Positions 17,667-24,689 of a stretch of 64,000 bases of DNA are shown here, in pieces. The notes below the pieces were generated by a model. It was not told where the DNA came from. It was given only the letters and a program-made list of their open reading frames with translations, and ran no database searches. The stretch's first letter is position 1. Each line of letters begins with the position of its first letter. Both the position numbers and the translations under genes were made by a program. The DNA comes from Nocardia sp. BSTN01 (GTDB lineage Bacteria > Actinomycetota > Actinomycetes > Mycobacteriales > Mycobacteriaceae), in contig NZ_JADKYP010000003.1 in the NCBI RefSeq assembly GCF_015354405.1, positions 248,001-312,000 on the forward strand. Direction: 5' to 3'.

Positions 17667-19373
17667 TCAGCGCGCGGTGACCAACCGCCCGGGAACCGCG
17701 CCGGTCGTTTCGTCGTGGTCGACGAGCACGCGTCCGTTGACCAGCGTGTAGTCGTAACCGCGTGCCCGCTGCACGAATCGCTGTGCGCCCAAGGGGAAAT
17801 CGGCGGCCATCACCGGGGCGAACAGATCGAGATTCGCCAGATCGATGACGTTCACATCGGCGTACGCGCCCGGTGCGAGCACGCCGCGGTCGGCGATACC
17901 GAACAGGTTGGCGGCATCGACGGTCAGCCGCCGGATCGCCGGACCGATCCCCAGCAGCGCCCGATCGCGCACCCAGTGCCGCAGGAAATAGGTCGAATTG
18001 CCGGCATCCATGGTGAGCGCGACATGCGCACCCGCATCCGCGACCCCCAGAACGACGTCGGGATTGGTGATCATTCGCGCGACCGCGTCCAGATCCTGGT
18101 TGAGCACCGGGTAATACAGCAGTCCACGTCCGCCCGTCTCGAGCGTGTAGTCGATGAAGGCGGCCGCGGCACCGACCCCGCGCCGCCGCGCCTCGGCGGC
18201 CAGGCTGTTGTCCGCCCCCACGTCGTAGGCAGCCGAACCCGGCGGCAGCAGATACATTTTCGCCGGATCCTTCGGCGCCAGCGGACCCGATGGCTGCGAG
18301 GGCAGCTCGGCCTCGGCGATCAGACGGTCGCGCACATCCCCACGCGACAGCAGTTCGAGCCGCGCGGCGGCCGGTTCGGCCATCACATCGGACCAGGGGG
18401 GCAGTGCGTCGTACGGGGTGCGCCCGGCGATCCCGTAGACGATCGCGCTGCCGCGCACCGCGGTCATCGGGCGCAGATCGGCGCCCCGCGCGCGGGCCCC
18501 GGCCGTCTGTTCCATCACCCAGGACCACAGCCCGGGACGCCGGTCGCTCTGCATGATCGAAAAAGTCAGGGGCCGCGCGGAATTCAGGCTCACCTGTTCC
18601 ATCCACGCCATCTCGGCGCGGGAATTGGCACGGTCGGCGCCGTCGCGCTCGCCGATGCGCGGGACCACCTGGAAGGTGCCACGTCCGCGTTCGGCGAGGA
18701 CGCCGGCGATCACCGACAGCTCCTCGACGTCGGCGAAAGTGCCCGGTACCGGCCGCCCGTCCGGCACGGTGTGCATATAGGTCCGGGAGGTCGAGAAGCC
18801 CAGCGCGCCGGCGTCGACGGCCTCGCCGACCAATTCCGCCATCGCGGCGCGGTCCTCGGCGGTGGCGGGCGCCTCGTCGAGACTGCGCTCCCCCATCACG
18901 TAGTAGCGCAGGGCGGCGTGACCGATCAGCCCGCCGACGTTCACTCCGAGTTCGCGGTCGCCCAGGGTTTTCAGATAGTCGCCGTAGGTCTGCCAGCCCC
19001 AGTCCAATCCGGCCATGATCGTGTCGGCGGGGATGTCTTCCACCGACTCCATCATCGCCGCCAGGTAGCCCTCCTGCCCCGGCCGTACCGGCGCGAAGGT
19101 GACCCCGCAATTGCCCATCACCACCGTGCTCACCCCCTGATAGCACGAGGGTGTGGCAAGCGGATCCCAGAACAGCTGGGCATCCAGATGGGTGTGCACG
19201 TCGATGAACCCGGGCGTCACATACCGGCCCGACGCATCGATCACCCGGCGCCCGGAGCCGACCGTGGAAGCGACGTCGGTGATCCGGTCCCCGTCGATCG
19301 CCACCTCCGCCCGACGCGGCGGCGCACCCGTTCCGTCGACCACGTCCCCACCGCGAATCACGATGTCATGCAT
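17667..19373 (-). CDS. D-aminoacylase-like amidohydrolase (copy 2)
   Basis: A 568-residue amidohydrolase of the same group as the 12190-13830 protein. It has GFIDVHTHLDAQLFWD with HxH, the metal-bridging Cys in MGNCGVTFAP, and the Asp in LGVADAGAH. The C-terminal part contains GAYADVNVIDLANLDLF, typical of the small beta-domain that closes the barrel. It is about 20 residues longer than copy 1 and differs through the central region, which points to a different substrate. It is transcribed alone, 100 bp upstream of the thiolase gene on the same strand, from a promoter region that bears two motif sites. Confidence 0.85.
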   Translation of the reverse strand: MHDIVIRGGDVVDGTGAPPRRAEVAIDGDRITDVASTVGSGRRVIDASGRYVTPGFIDVHTHLDAQLFWDPLATPSCYQGVSTVVMGNCGVTFAPVRPGQEGYLAAMMESVEDIPADTIMAGLDWGWQTYGDYLKTLGDRELGVNVGGLIGHAALRYYVMGERSLDEAPATAEDRAAMAELVGEAVDAGALGFSTSRTYMHTVPDGRPVPGTFADVEELSVIAGVLAERGRGTFQVVPRIGERDGADRANSRAEMAWMEQVSLNSARPLTFSIMQSDRRPGLWSWVMEQTAGARARGADLRPMTAVRGSAIVYGIAGRTPYDALPPWSDVMAEPAAARLELLSRGDVRDRLIAEAELPSQPSGPLAPKDPAKMYLLPPGSAAYDVGADNSLAAEARRRGVGAAAAFIDYTLETGGRGLLYYPVLNQDLDAVARMITNPDVVLGVADAGAHVALTMDAGNSTYFLRHWVRDRALLGIGPAIRRLTVDAANLFGIADRGVLAPGAYADVNVIDLANLDLFAPVMAADFPLGAQRFVQRARGYDYTLVNGRVLVDHDETTGAVPGRLVTAR

Positions 19374-19414
19374 GGTTTTCCATCCTTCCCGGCGCGGGCT
19401 GCCCGAGCATAAAT

Positions 19415-19430
19415 AAGCAGGTACTCACTC
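19415..19430. promoter_or_regulatory. Island operator-like site (AH copy 2 side)
   Basis: AAGCAGGTACTCACTC is a degenerate form of the 16-bp motif, 42 bp upstream of the D-aminoacylase copy 2 start and 45 bp from the stronger site at 19475. Confidence 0.5.
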
Positions 19431-19474
19431 AACATAACCCTCGAAACGCTCGCATATCACCGGGTACCGTGAGA

Positions 19475-19490
19475 AAGTAGGTACTTACTT
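19475..19490. promoter_or_regulatory. Best copy of the island operator-like motif
   Basis: AAGTAGGTACTTACTT is palindromic at 14 of 16 positions (AAGTA-GT-AC-TACTT) and lies 55 bp upstream of the plus-strand SDR gene. It is the most symmetrical copy and the basis for the proposed TetR consensus. Confidence 0.6.
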
Positions 19491-19544
19491 GCTAGACCGC
19501 CTGCTCCGGCGGCCCGTTCCGGAGCGCACAGCGCAGGAGTCGAC

Positions 19545-20354
19545 GTGGGATCGATGGACGGCCGGACCGCAATAGTCACCGGCGCGAGCCGCGGCATCGG
19601 GCGGCGGATCGCCGAGCGCTTCGCCGCCGAGGGCGCGGCAGTGGCGGTGGTGGCTCGCACCGCCGAACCGGGCACCTCGGCCCTCCCCGGTTCCATCGAA
19701 GAGGTCGTAGCGGATATTCGCGATCACGGCGGCCGGGCAGCGGCGATCCGCGCCGATCTGACGGTTCCCGCAGAAGTCGAGACGGTCGTGGCGCGCGCCG
19801 AAGCACTGCTCGGCCCGGTCGACACCCTCGTCAACAATGCCGGGGTGAACTTCTACGGCCCGGCGCTCGACATTCGCCCCCACCGCTACGGCCTGATGTT
19901 CCAGATGATGGTGCACACACCGTTTCGCCTGTGCCAGTTGGCGATTCCCGGAATGATCGAACGCGGGCGCGGCTGGATCCTCAACATCACCTCCAAACAG
20001 GCGCGCCATCCCCTCGGCCCGCCCTATCCGGACTGGGCCGCCGACGGCTGCGTGCCCTACGGCATGTGCAAATCCGCGCTCGATCGCCTGACCACCGGCC
20101 TGGCGGCCGAGGTGTACGGCACCGGCGTGCGGATCAACTGCCTGGGCACCTCCGGTCTGGTCATGACCCCCGGCGTCGCCGTCGTCTCCCCGCACACCCC
20201 GGACAACACCCCGGTCGAACCGGACGACGCCATGGCCGAAGCCGCTGTGCTGCTGTGCACTTCGCGTGAGGACACCGGACGCATCGCCTACAGTATGGAG
20301 CTGCTGGGGCGTCCGTTCCCCGACGGCCCGTGGGCCCTGTCGGCCACCTACTGA
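19545..20354 (+). CDS. Short-chain dehydrogenase/reductase
   Basis: A 269-residue classical SDR. It has the NAD(P)-binding TGASRGIG motif, NNAGV, a catalytic Ser in NITSKQ and the YxxxK pair in YGMCKSA. The region after the active site has an unusual insertion (RHPLGPPYPDWAADG) between the Ser and Tyr. The start GTG 19545 follows AGGAG at 5-nt spacing. It heads an operon with a 3Fe-4S ferredoxin 25 nt downstream. It probably oxidises or reduces a hydroxyl/keto group on a pathway intermediate. Confidence 0.88.
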   Translation: MGSMDGRTAIVTGASRGIGRRIAERFAAEGAAVAVVARTAEPGTSALPGSIEEVVADIRDHGGRAAAIRADLTVPAEVETVVARAEALLGPVDTLVNNAGVNFYGPALDIRPHRYGLMFQMMVHTPFRLCQLAIPGMIERGRGWILNITSKQARHPLGPPYPDWAADGCVPYGMCKSALDRLTTGLAAEVYGTGVRINCLGTSGLVMTPGVAVVSPHTPDNTPVEPDDAMAEAAVLLCTSREDTGRIAYSMELLGRPFPDGPWALSATY

Positions 20355-20379
20355 ATCGCCCCGACCCCGGAGGACAGTC

Positions 20380-20568
20380 ATGCACGTATCCGTCGACCCC
20401 GACCGCTGCCAGGGCCACGCCCGCTGCTGGGAGATCTGCCCGGAGGTCTTCGACCTCGACGACGAAGGCCACGGCCGCGCAACGGTTTCCGAGATACCGG
20501 CCGAACTCCGCGAGCGCACCCGCGAGGCCGCCGACAACTGCCCGGAACGGGCCATCGTACTGAGCTGA
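20380..20568 (+). CDS. [3Fe-4S]/[4Fe-4S]-type ferredoxin
   Basis: A 62-residue ferredoxin of the P450-partner kind. The Cys pattern is Cys10, Cys16, Cys20 (CQGHARCWEIC) and Cys54 before Pro (NCPERAI). Most 3Fe-4S relatives have only three of these Cys; the fourth at position 20 could allow a 4Fe-4S cluster or simply be free. ATG 20380 has GGAGG 6 nt upstream. It follows the SDR gene and ends at a perfect palindromic terminator. It is the only small ferredoxin in the island, so it may feed the P450 and possibly the Rieske oxygenase or accept electrons from the 2-oxoacid oxidoreductase. Confidence 0.9.
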   Translation: MHVSVDPDRCQGHARCWEICPEVFDLDDEGHGRATVSEIPAELRERTREAADNCPERAIVLS

Positions 20569-20618
20569 TCCCCCACCCTCCGCTGCGTTCGCACGAGCGC
20601 AGGGATTCCGAAACGCGA

Positions 20619-20646
20619 AGGTCCGCCCACCATGGTGGGCGGACCT
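20619..20646. terminator. Perfect palindromic bidirectional terminator
   Basis: A 28-nt inverted repeat has 13-bp arms (20619-20631 and 20634-20646) around AT. It lies between the convergent ferredoxin (+) and amidohydrolase (-) genes and has no role in either coding region. Confidence 0.7.
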
Positions 20647-20680
20647 CGGCATTTGCGGACCGTCACCGGCCCGCGACAGG

Positions 20681-21889
20681 TCACGACTCGGGAATCGAGG
20701 CCGGATCGGCGGGGGTGAAGTCGTAGACCCGCGAGGCGTTGCCGACGGTGATCTTGTCCTGCACGTCCTGCGGGAGATGACCGAGCCACTTGCCGGCCAT
20801 CCGGACGGTATCCGGCCAGGTGGAATCCGAATGCGGATAGTCGCATTCGAGCATTACGTTGTCCTCACCGATGATGTCCAGCAGCCGTATTCCCGCCTGG
20901 TCCTCGATGAAGGTGCCGTACACGTGGTCGCGGAAGAGGCGCCGGATATCGGTATCGAGATCGAAGGTCGCCGCGCCCTTCCGCTCGCCGCGCTCGTGCG
21001 TGGCATTCATGCTGATATCGAACCGCGAGGCCCAGAACCGCTGTTTGTCGACCACCTGCTCGGCACGTTCGAGGAAGTACGGAATCCAGCCGATGGACCC
21101 CTCGGAGAGCGCGATCTTGAGGTTCGAGTACTTCACGAAATTGCCGCTGAACAACCAATCCAGCAGTGTCCCAGCCTGATTCGCGGCCGCCGAGTACGCC
21201 ATGAAGGCCAGCGTCGGCATGTCCTCGGAGGTCCGGATCATATTGGACGACGATCCGACGTGCATCGAGATCACGAATCCGGTGTCGTCGCAGGCGCGCA
21301 AGACCGGGTCCCAGAAGTCGGTGTGGATCGACGGCAGGCCGAGTTTGGTCGGATTCTCGGAGAAGGCAACGGATTTCGCGCCCAGCGCGGCAGTGCGTTC
21401 GATTTCGGCCGCGGCGGCGACCGGATCCCACAGCGGAATGATCATCATCGGGATGAAGCGGCCGGGATAGGCCTGGGCGAATTCCTCGAGGATGAAATCG
21501 TTCCAGGCCCGCACGCACAGCAGGGCGAGCTCCTTGTCCTTCGCCTCGTGGAAGATCTGGCCGCAGTAGCGCGGAAGCGAGGGGAACAGCATCGACGACA
21601 GCACATGTCCCTGGTTCATATCGGCCACCCGCGCCGCCGGGTCGTAGCAGCCGAGCCGCATCTCCTCGTAGGTGATGGGTTCGGGGGAGAATTCCTCACG
21701 CTTTTTCCCGGCGACGGCGTTGAGGCCGGTGGTGACGATCTGGCGATCCTCGTAGACCCAGAATTCGGACTTGCCCTCGCGGACGATCCGGGGCCCGGTC
21801 TCGCGCCACTTCTCCGGCAACCGCTCCTGCCACAGCCGCGCCGGCTCGATGAGATGGTCATCAACCGATATGAACCAGCTGAACGACAT
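20681..21889 (-). CDS. Amidohydrolase-2 family protein (ACMSD-like TIM barrel), copy 1
   Basis: A 402-residue metal-dependent hydrolase/decarboxylase of the Amidohydrolase_2 family. It starts with VDDHLIEPARLW, where a DxxH...E box stands in place of the usual HxH. It continues with a His in ISMHVGSSSNM, a Glu in ALSEGSIGW and a final Asp in ECDYPHSDS. Relatives include ACMSD-type decarboxylases and ring-fission hydrolases; most actinobacterial members have no assigned reaction. ATG 21889 has GGGAG upstream. It is a separate minus-strand unit with a motif site 24 bp upstream. Two more members of this subfamily lie at 23354 and 30856. Confidence 0.85.
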   Translation of the reverse strand: MSFSWFISVDDHLIEPARLWQERLPEKWRETGPRIVREGKSEFWVYEDRQIVTTGLNAVAGKKREEFSPEPITYEEMRLGCYDPAARVADMNQGHVLSSMLFPSLPRYCGQIFHEAKDKELALLCVRAWNDFILEEFAQAYPGRFIPMMIIPLWDPVAAAAEIERTAALGAKSVAFSENPTKLGLPSIHTDFWDPVLRACDDTGFVISMHVGSSSNMIRTSEDMPTLAFMAYSAAANQAGTLLDWLFSGNFVKYSNLKIALSEGSIGWIPYFLERAEQVVDKQRFWASRFDISMNATHERGERKGAATFDLDTDIRRLFRDHVYGTFIEDQAGIRLLDIIGEDNVMLECDYPHSDSTWPDTVRMAGKWLGHLPQDVQDKITVGNASRVYDFTPADPASIPES

Positions 21890-21912
21890 GGGATCTCCCA
21901 ACTCCGGTAACA

Positions 21913-21928
21913 AAGCGAATACTTACAT
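21913..21928. promoter_or_regulatory. Island operator-like site upstream of amidohydrolase-2 copy 1
   Basis: AAGCGAATACTTACAT keeps the TACTTAC core and the AAGCGA left half seen at 23150 and 39461. It is 24 bp from the ATG at 21889, in the promoter region. Confidence 0.5.
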
Positions 21929-22009
21929 ACAAGGTAGCGGGATGCCGGGTCGGGCGCCAGGGTTGCCGGCGATTCGTTGCGAGGTCGCGCCGGGTCGGCG
22001 GCGCTCACC

Positions 22010-23089
22010 TCATCCGACGATGACCGTGCGCACCCCTTCGGCCCGCGAGAGCAGGTCCACACCCTTGTTGATCTCGTCGAGCGAAATGCGATGGGTGATC
22101 ATCGATTCCAGATCCAGGCGTCCCGCCTCCGCGAGCCGGATGAAGCGCGGGAAGTCACGCAGGATCTGCGCACCGCCGACCACCGATCCGGCGATCCGCT
22201 TGCCGGAGAACACCGTCGAGATCGCGGGCAGTGTCAGCACATCCGTGGTCGACGGCATGCCGACCAGCGTCACCACCCCTTCCACCCGGGCCATATCGAT
22301 GGCCTGGGTGACCAGTTCGGGACGGCCGACCACCTCGAAGGTGAAGTCGGCGCCGCGCCCGCCGGTCAATTCCCGCACCTGCGCGACCGGATCTCCGGCC
22401 TGCGGGTCGACGGTATGGGTGGCGCCCACCCCGATGCTCGCCTCCCGGCGGCCCGGCATGGGATCGACGGCGACGATCGTGGCGGCCCCGGCGATATGCG
22501 CCCCCTGAATCACCGATTGCCCCACTCCGCCGCAACCGATCACCGCCACCGACGAGCCCGGCGTGACGGCGGCGGTGTTGAGCGCGGCGCCGAGACCCGT
22601 GGTGACTCCGCAGCCGAGCAGGGCGAGTTGCTCATCGGCCAGATCGGTCTGCACCGCGACCACCGACGCCTCGTGCACGACCATCGCCTCGGCGAAGGTT
22701 CCACAGCCGCACACCGCCGCGGCCGAACGGCCGTCGGCGAGGCGGAAGCGTTGCCGCCGTTTGACTTCCGCGTTCAGCTCACAATGGTTCGACATACCGT
22801 TGACGCACGACCAGCACCGTCCGCAGGCCGGTGTCACCGAGGCGAGCACCCGATCACCCACGCGCACCCGGCGCACCTCGGCGCCCACCTCCTCCACCAC
22901 CCCGCAGCCCTCGTGGCCGGGCACGATCGGCAGCGGCAGCGGCGAGAGCCCGTTGATGACGGTGAGGTCGGTATGACAGATGCCGCTGGCGCTCAGGCGC
23001 ACCACCACATCATGGGGACCGGGCGCCGGCAGGGGCAGATCTTCGATTTCGAGGGGCCGGCCGACCTCGTAGGCGACAACAACTTTCAC
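22010..23089 (-). CDS. Zinc-dependent alcohol dehydrogenase
   Basis: A 359-residue medium-chain dehydrogenase. The catalytic Zn site is formed by Cys in SGICHTD and His in GHEGCGVVEEVG. The structural Zn loop is CGRCWSCVNGMSNHC with four Cys. The NAD-binding loop is GCGGVGQSVIQG. It belongs to the class III-like group that oxidises aryl or long-chain alcohols, sometimes mycothiol adducts. Start is GTG 23089 with AGAGGT upstream. It is transcribed alone from a promoter with the motif at 23150. It could act between the P450 (alcohol) and the aldehyde dehydrogenases. Confidence 0.92.
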   Translation of the reverse strand: MKVVVAYEVGRPLEIEDLPLPAPGPHDVVVRLSASGICHTDLTVINGLSPLPLPIVPGHEGCGVVEEVGAEVRRVRVGDRVLASVTPACGRCWSCVNGMSNHCELNAEVKRRQRFRLADGRSAAAVCGCGTFAEAMVVHEASVVAVQTDLADEQLALLGCGVTTGLGAALNTAAVTPGSSVAVIGCGGVGQSVIQGAHIAGAATIVAVDPMPGRREASIGVGATHTVDPQAGDPVAQVRELTGGRGADFTFEVVGRPELVTQAIDMARVEGVVTLVGMPSTTDVLTLPAISTVFSGKRIAGSVVGGAQILRDFPRFIRLAEAGRLDLESMITHRISLDEINKGVDLLSRAEGVRTVIVG

Positions 23090-23149
23090 TGCGTACCTCT
23101 ATCGATTCGGATGCGCCGCAGAACGAACCGCCGCATCATCCCGGTTGTC

Positions 23150-23165
23150 AAGCGAGTGCTTACTC
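23150..23165. promoter_or_regulatory. Island operator-like site upstream of ADH
   Basis: AAGCGAGTGCTTACTC matches the 39461 site at 13 of 16 positions. It lies 60 bp upstream of the ADH start, in the divergent ADH/amidohydrolase region. Confidence 0.55.
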
Positions 23166-23277
23166 ATATTAGGAGCGGGCTCGCGGTCCCGGCGCCGAAT
23201 CACCACACCCACCCTCAGCCCCCGCAGAACACCGCACGACCTTGACATCCTCTACTACCGGTGCGAAGTTAGTAACT

Positions 23278-23293
23278 GTGCGCTCACTTACTC
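23278..23293. promoter_or_regulatory. Island operator-like half-site upstream of amidohydrolase-2 copy 2
   Basis: GTGCGCTCACTTACTC has the conserved CACTTACTC right half but a weak left half. It is 60 bp upstream of the ATG at 23354, the mirror position of the ADH site. Confidence 0.45.
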
Positions 23294-23353
23294 ATGTGCC
23301 ACTGCTCGGAGCGCACTGTCCTGTCCGCGGGCGATCCCGGAGGTAGCGCAGCG

Positions 23354-24529
23354 ATGGAATACGGGTTGATCGACGCCGACGGGCATTACTACGAACCCGA
23401 CGACTGCTTCTCGCGCCACATCGAGTCGCGCTTCGCCGATCGCACCATCCGGGTGGAGCGCGGCACGGACGGGCTGGGCCGCATCTTCCTGCGCGGGCAG
23501 CGCACCTTCATGAGTGTGATGCCCGGCGACTACGCCTCGGCGCCGGGTGCGTTGCAGGGACTGTTCGTCGGGGGCGTCGCGGACGGATTCACCCATCGCG
23601 AGGTGGTGACCTCGCGCGACCATCCGGAATTCGCCGACCGCGGTGCGCGTTTGGCCGTTCTCGACCGGCAGGGCGTGGAGGCCACGATCATGCTGCCGAC
23701 GCTCGGTGTCGCCGTCGAATACGACCTGCGTGACGATGTGGACCTCACCTACGCGAGCCTGCGGGCCTTCAACCGCTGGCTCGAGGAGGACTGGGGGTAC
23801 GGCGCGGACGGGCGGCTGTTCGGCGTACCGATGCTGTCGCTGCTCGATATCGACCAGGGGGTGCGGGAACTGCACCGGGTGCTCGACGCCGGTGCGCGGA
23901 TGGTGCACCTGTGCCCCGGTCCGATCGCGGGCCGCTCCCCCGCCGATCCGATATTCGATCCGTTCTGGGCCACCGTGTCCGATGCCGGAATTCCGGTGGC
24001 GTTCCACGTATCCAACAGCGGCTACCAGCATTTCTACGGCACACACTGGTCGGAGAACCCGGACAACCCGTCGCATCAGCAGTCACCGTTGCAATGGGCA
24101 CTGTGTAATACCGAACGCCCGGTGGTCGACACCTTGGTCGCGCTCACGCTGCACAACCTCTTCGGCCGCCACCCCGGCGTGAAGATCGTCTCGATCGAGA
24201 ACGGCTCGAATTGGCTTCGGCCCCTGTTCAAAACGATCGACAAGGCCGCGGCACTCGGCCGACGCGGCCCGATGATCGGCGGCAAACTCCCGCCCCGCCC
24301 GAGCGAAGCGCTGGCCGAACACCTCTGGGTCTGCCCGTTCCCCGAGGACGATGTGCACGACCTGATCGACGCCATCGGCGCCGACCACGTCCTGTTCGGC
24401 TCCGACTTCCCCCACCCCGAGGGCCTGCGCGAACCACGCGACTACCTCCCCCGGCTGGAATCCTGCGACCCCACGGTCCGCCACCAGGTACTGCGCGGGA
24501 ACACCGCCGGACTCCTCGGATTGAACTGA
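23354..24529 (+). CDS. Amidohydrolase-2 family protein, copy 2
   Basis: A 391-residue member of the Amidohydrolase_2/ACMSD-like family. The N-terminal box is DADGHYYEPDDCF, then VAFHVSNSGYQHF (His), VSIENGSNWLRPL (Glu) and FGSDFPHPEG (Asp), which follow the same order as the other two copies. ATG 23354 is preceded by GGAGGT at 9-nt spacing. It is the most divergent of the three: it lacks the DLW motif after the first box and carries a longer insertion before the second His. It probably hydrolyses or decarboxylates a ring-cleavage type intermediate. It is convergent with the CoA-transferase gene. Confidence 0.85.
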   Translation: MEYGLIDADGHYYEPDDCFSRHIESRFADRTIRVERGTDGLGRIFLRGQRTFMSVMPGDYASAPGALQGLFVGGVADGFTHREVVTSRDHPEFADRGARLAVLDRQGVEATIMLPTLGVAVEYDLRDDVDLTYASLRAFNRWLEEDWGYGADGRLFGVPMLSLLDIDQGVRELHRVLDAGARMVHLCPGPIAGRSPADPIFDPFWATVSDAGIPVAFHVSNSGYQHFYGTHWSENPDNPSHQQSPLQWALCNTERPVVDTLVALTLHNLFGRHPGVKIVSIENGSNWLRPLFKTIDKAAALGRRGPMIGGKLPPRPSEALAEHLWVCPFPEDDVHDLIDAIGADHVLFGSDFPHPEGLREPRDYLPRLESCDPTVRHQVLRGNTAGLLGLN

Positions 24530-24586
24530 CCCAGCGGGACCCGCTACAACGTGGGCGGGCCCAACGCTCGTCGCTGCTGAACCAAT

Positions 24587-24642
24587 CGTGCAAACCTCGC
24601 CGCACACCGCGGTTTTCCGCGATTTTCCGCGAGGTTTGCACG
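24587..24642. terminator. Long stem-loop between convergent genes
   Basis: Perfect 14-nt arms (24587-24600 and 24629-24642) contain the core GTGCAAACCTCGC and its complement, and imperfect pairing continues outward. A second small CCGCG hairpin lies in the loop. It sits between amidohydrolase-2 copy 2 (+) and the CoA-transferase (-). Confidence 0.65.
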
Positions 24643-24689
24643 GTCAGTTCAGCCAGCAGCGGACCCGGCCATGAGGCGGGCCGGTCGCG

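Noticed and set aside
17715-19412. 565-residue plus-strand reading frame
   Set aside because: Antisense shadow of D-aminoacylase copy 2.
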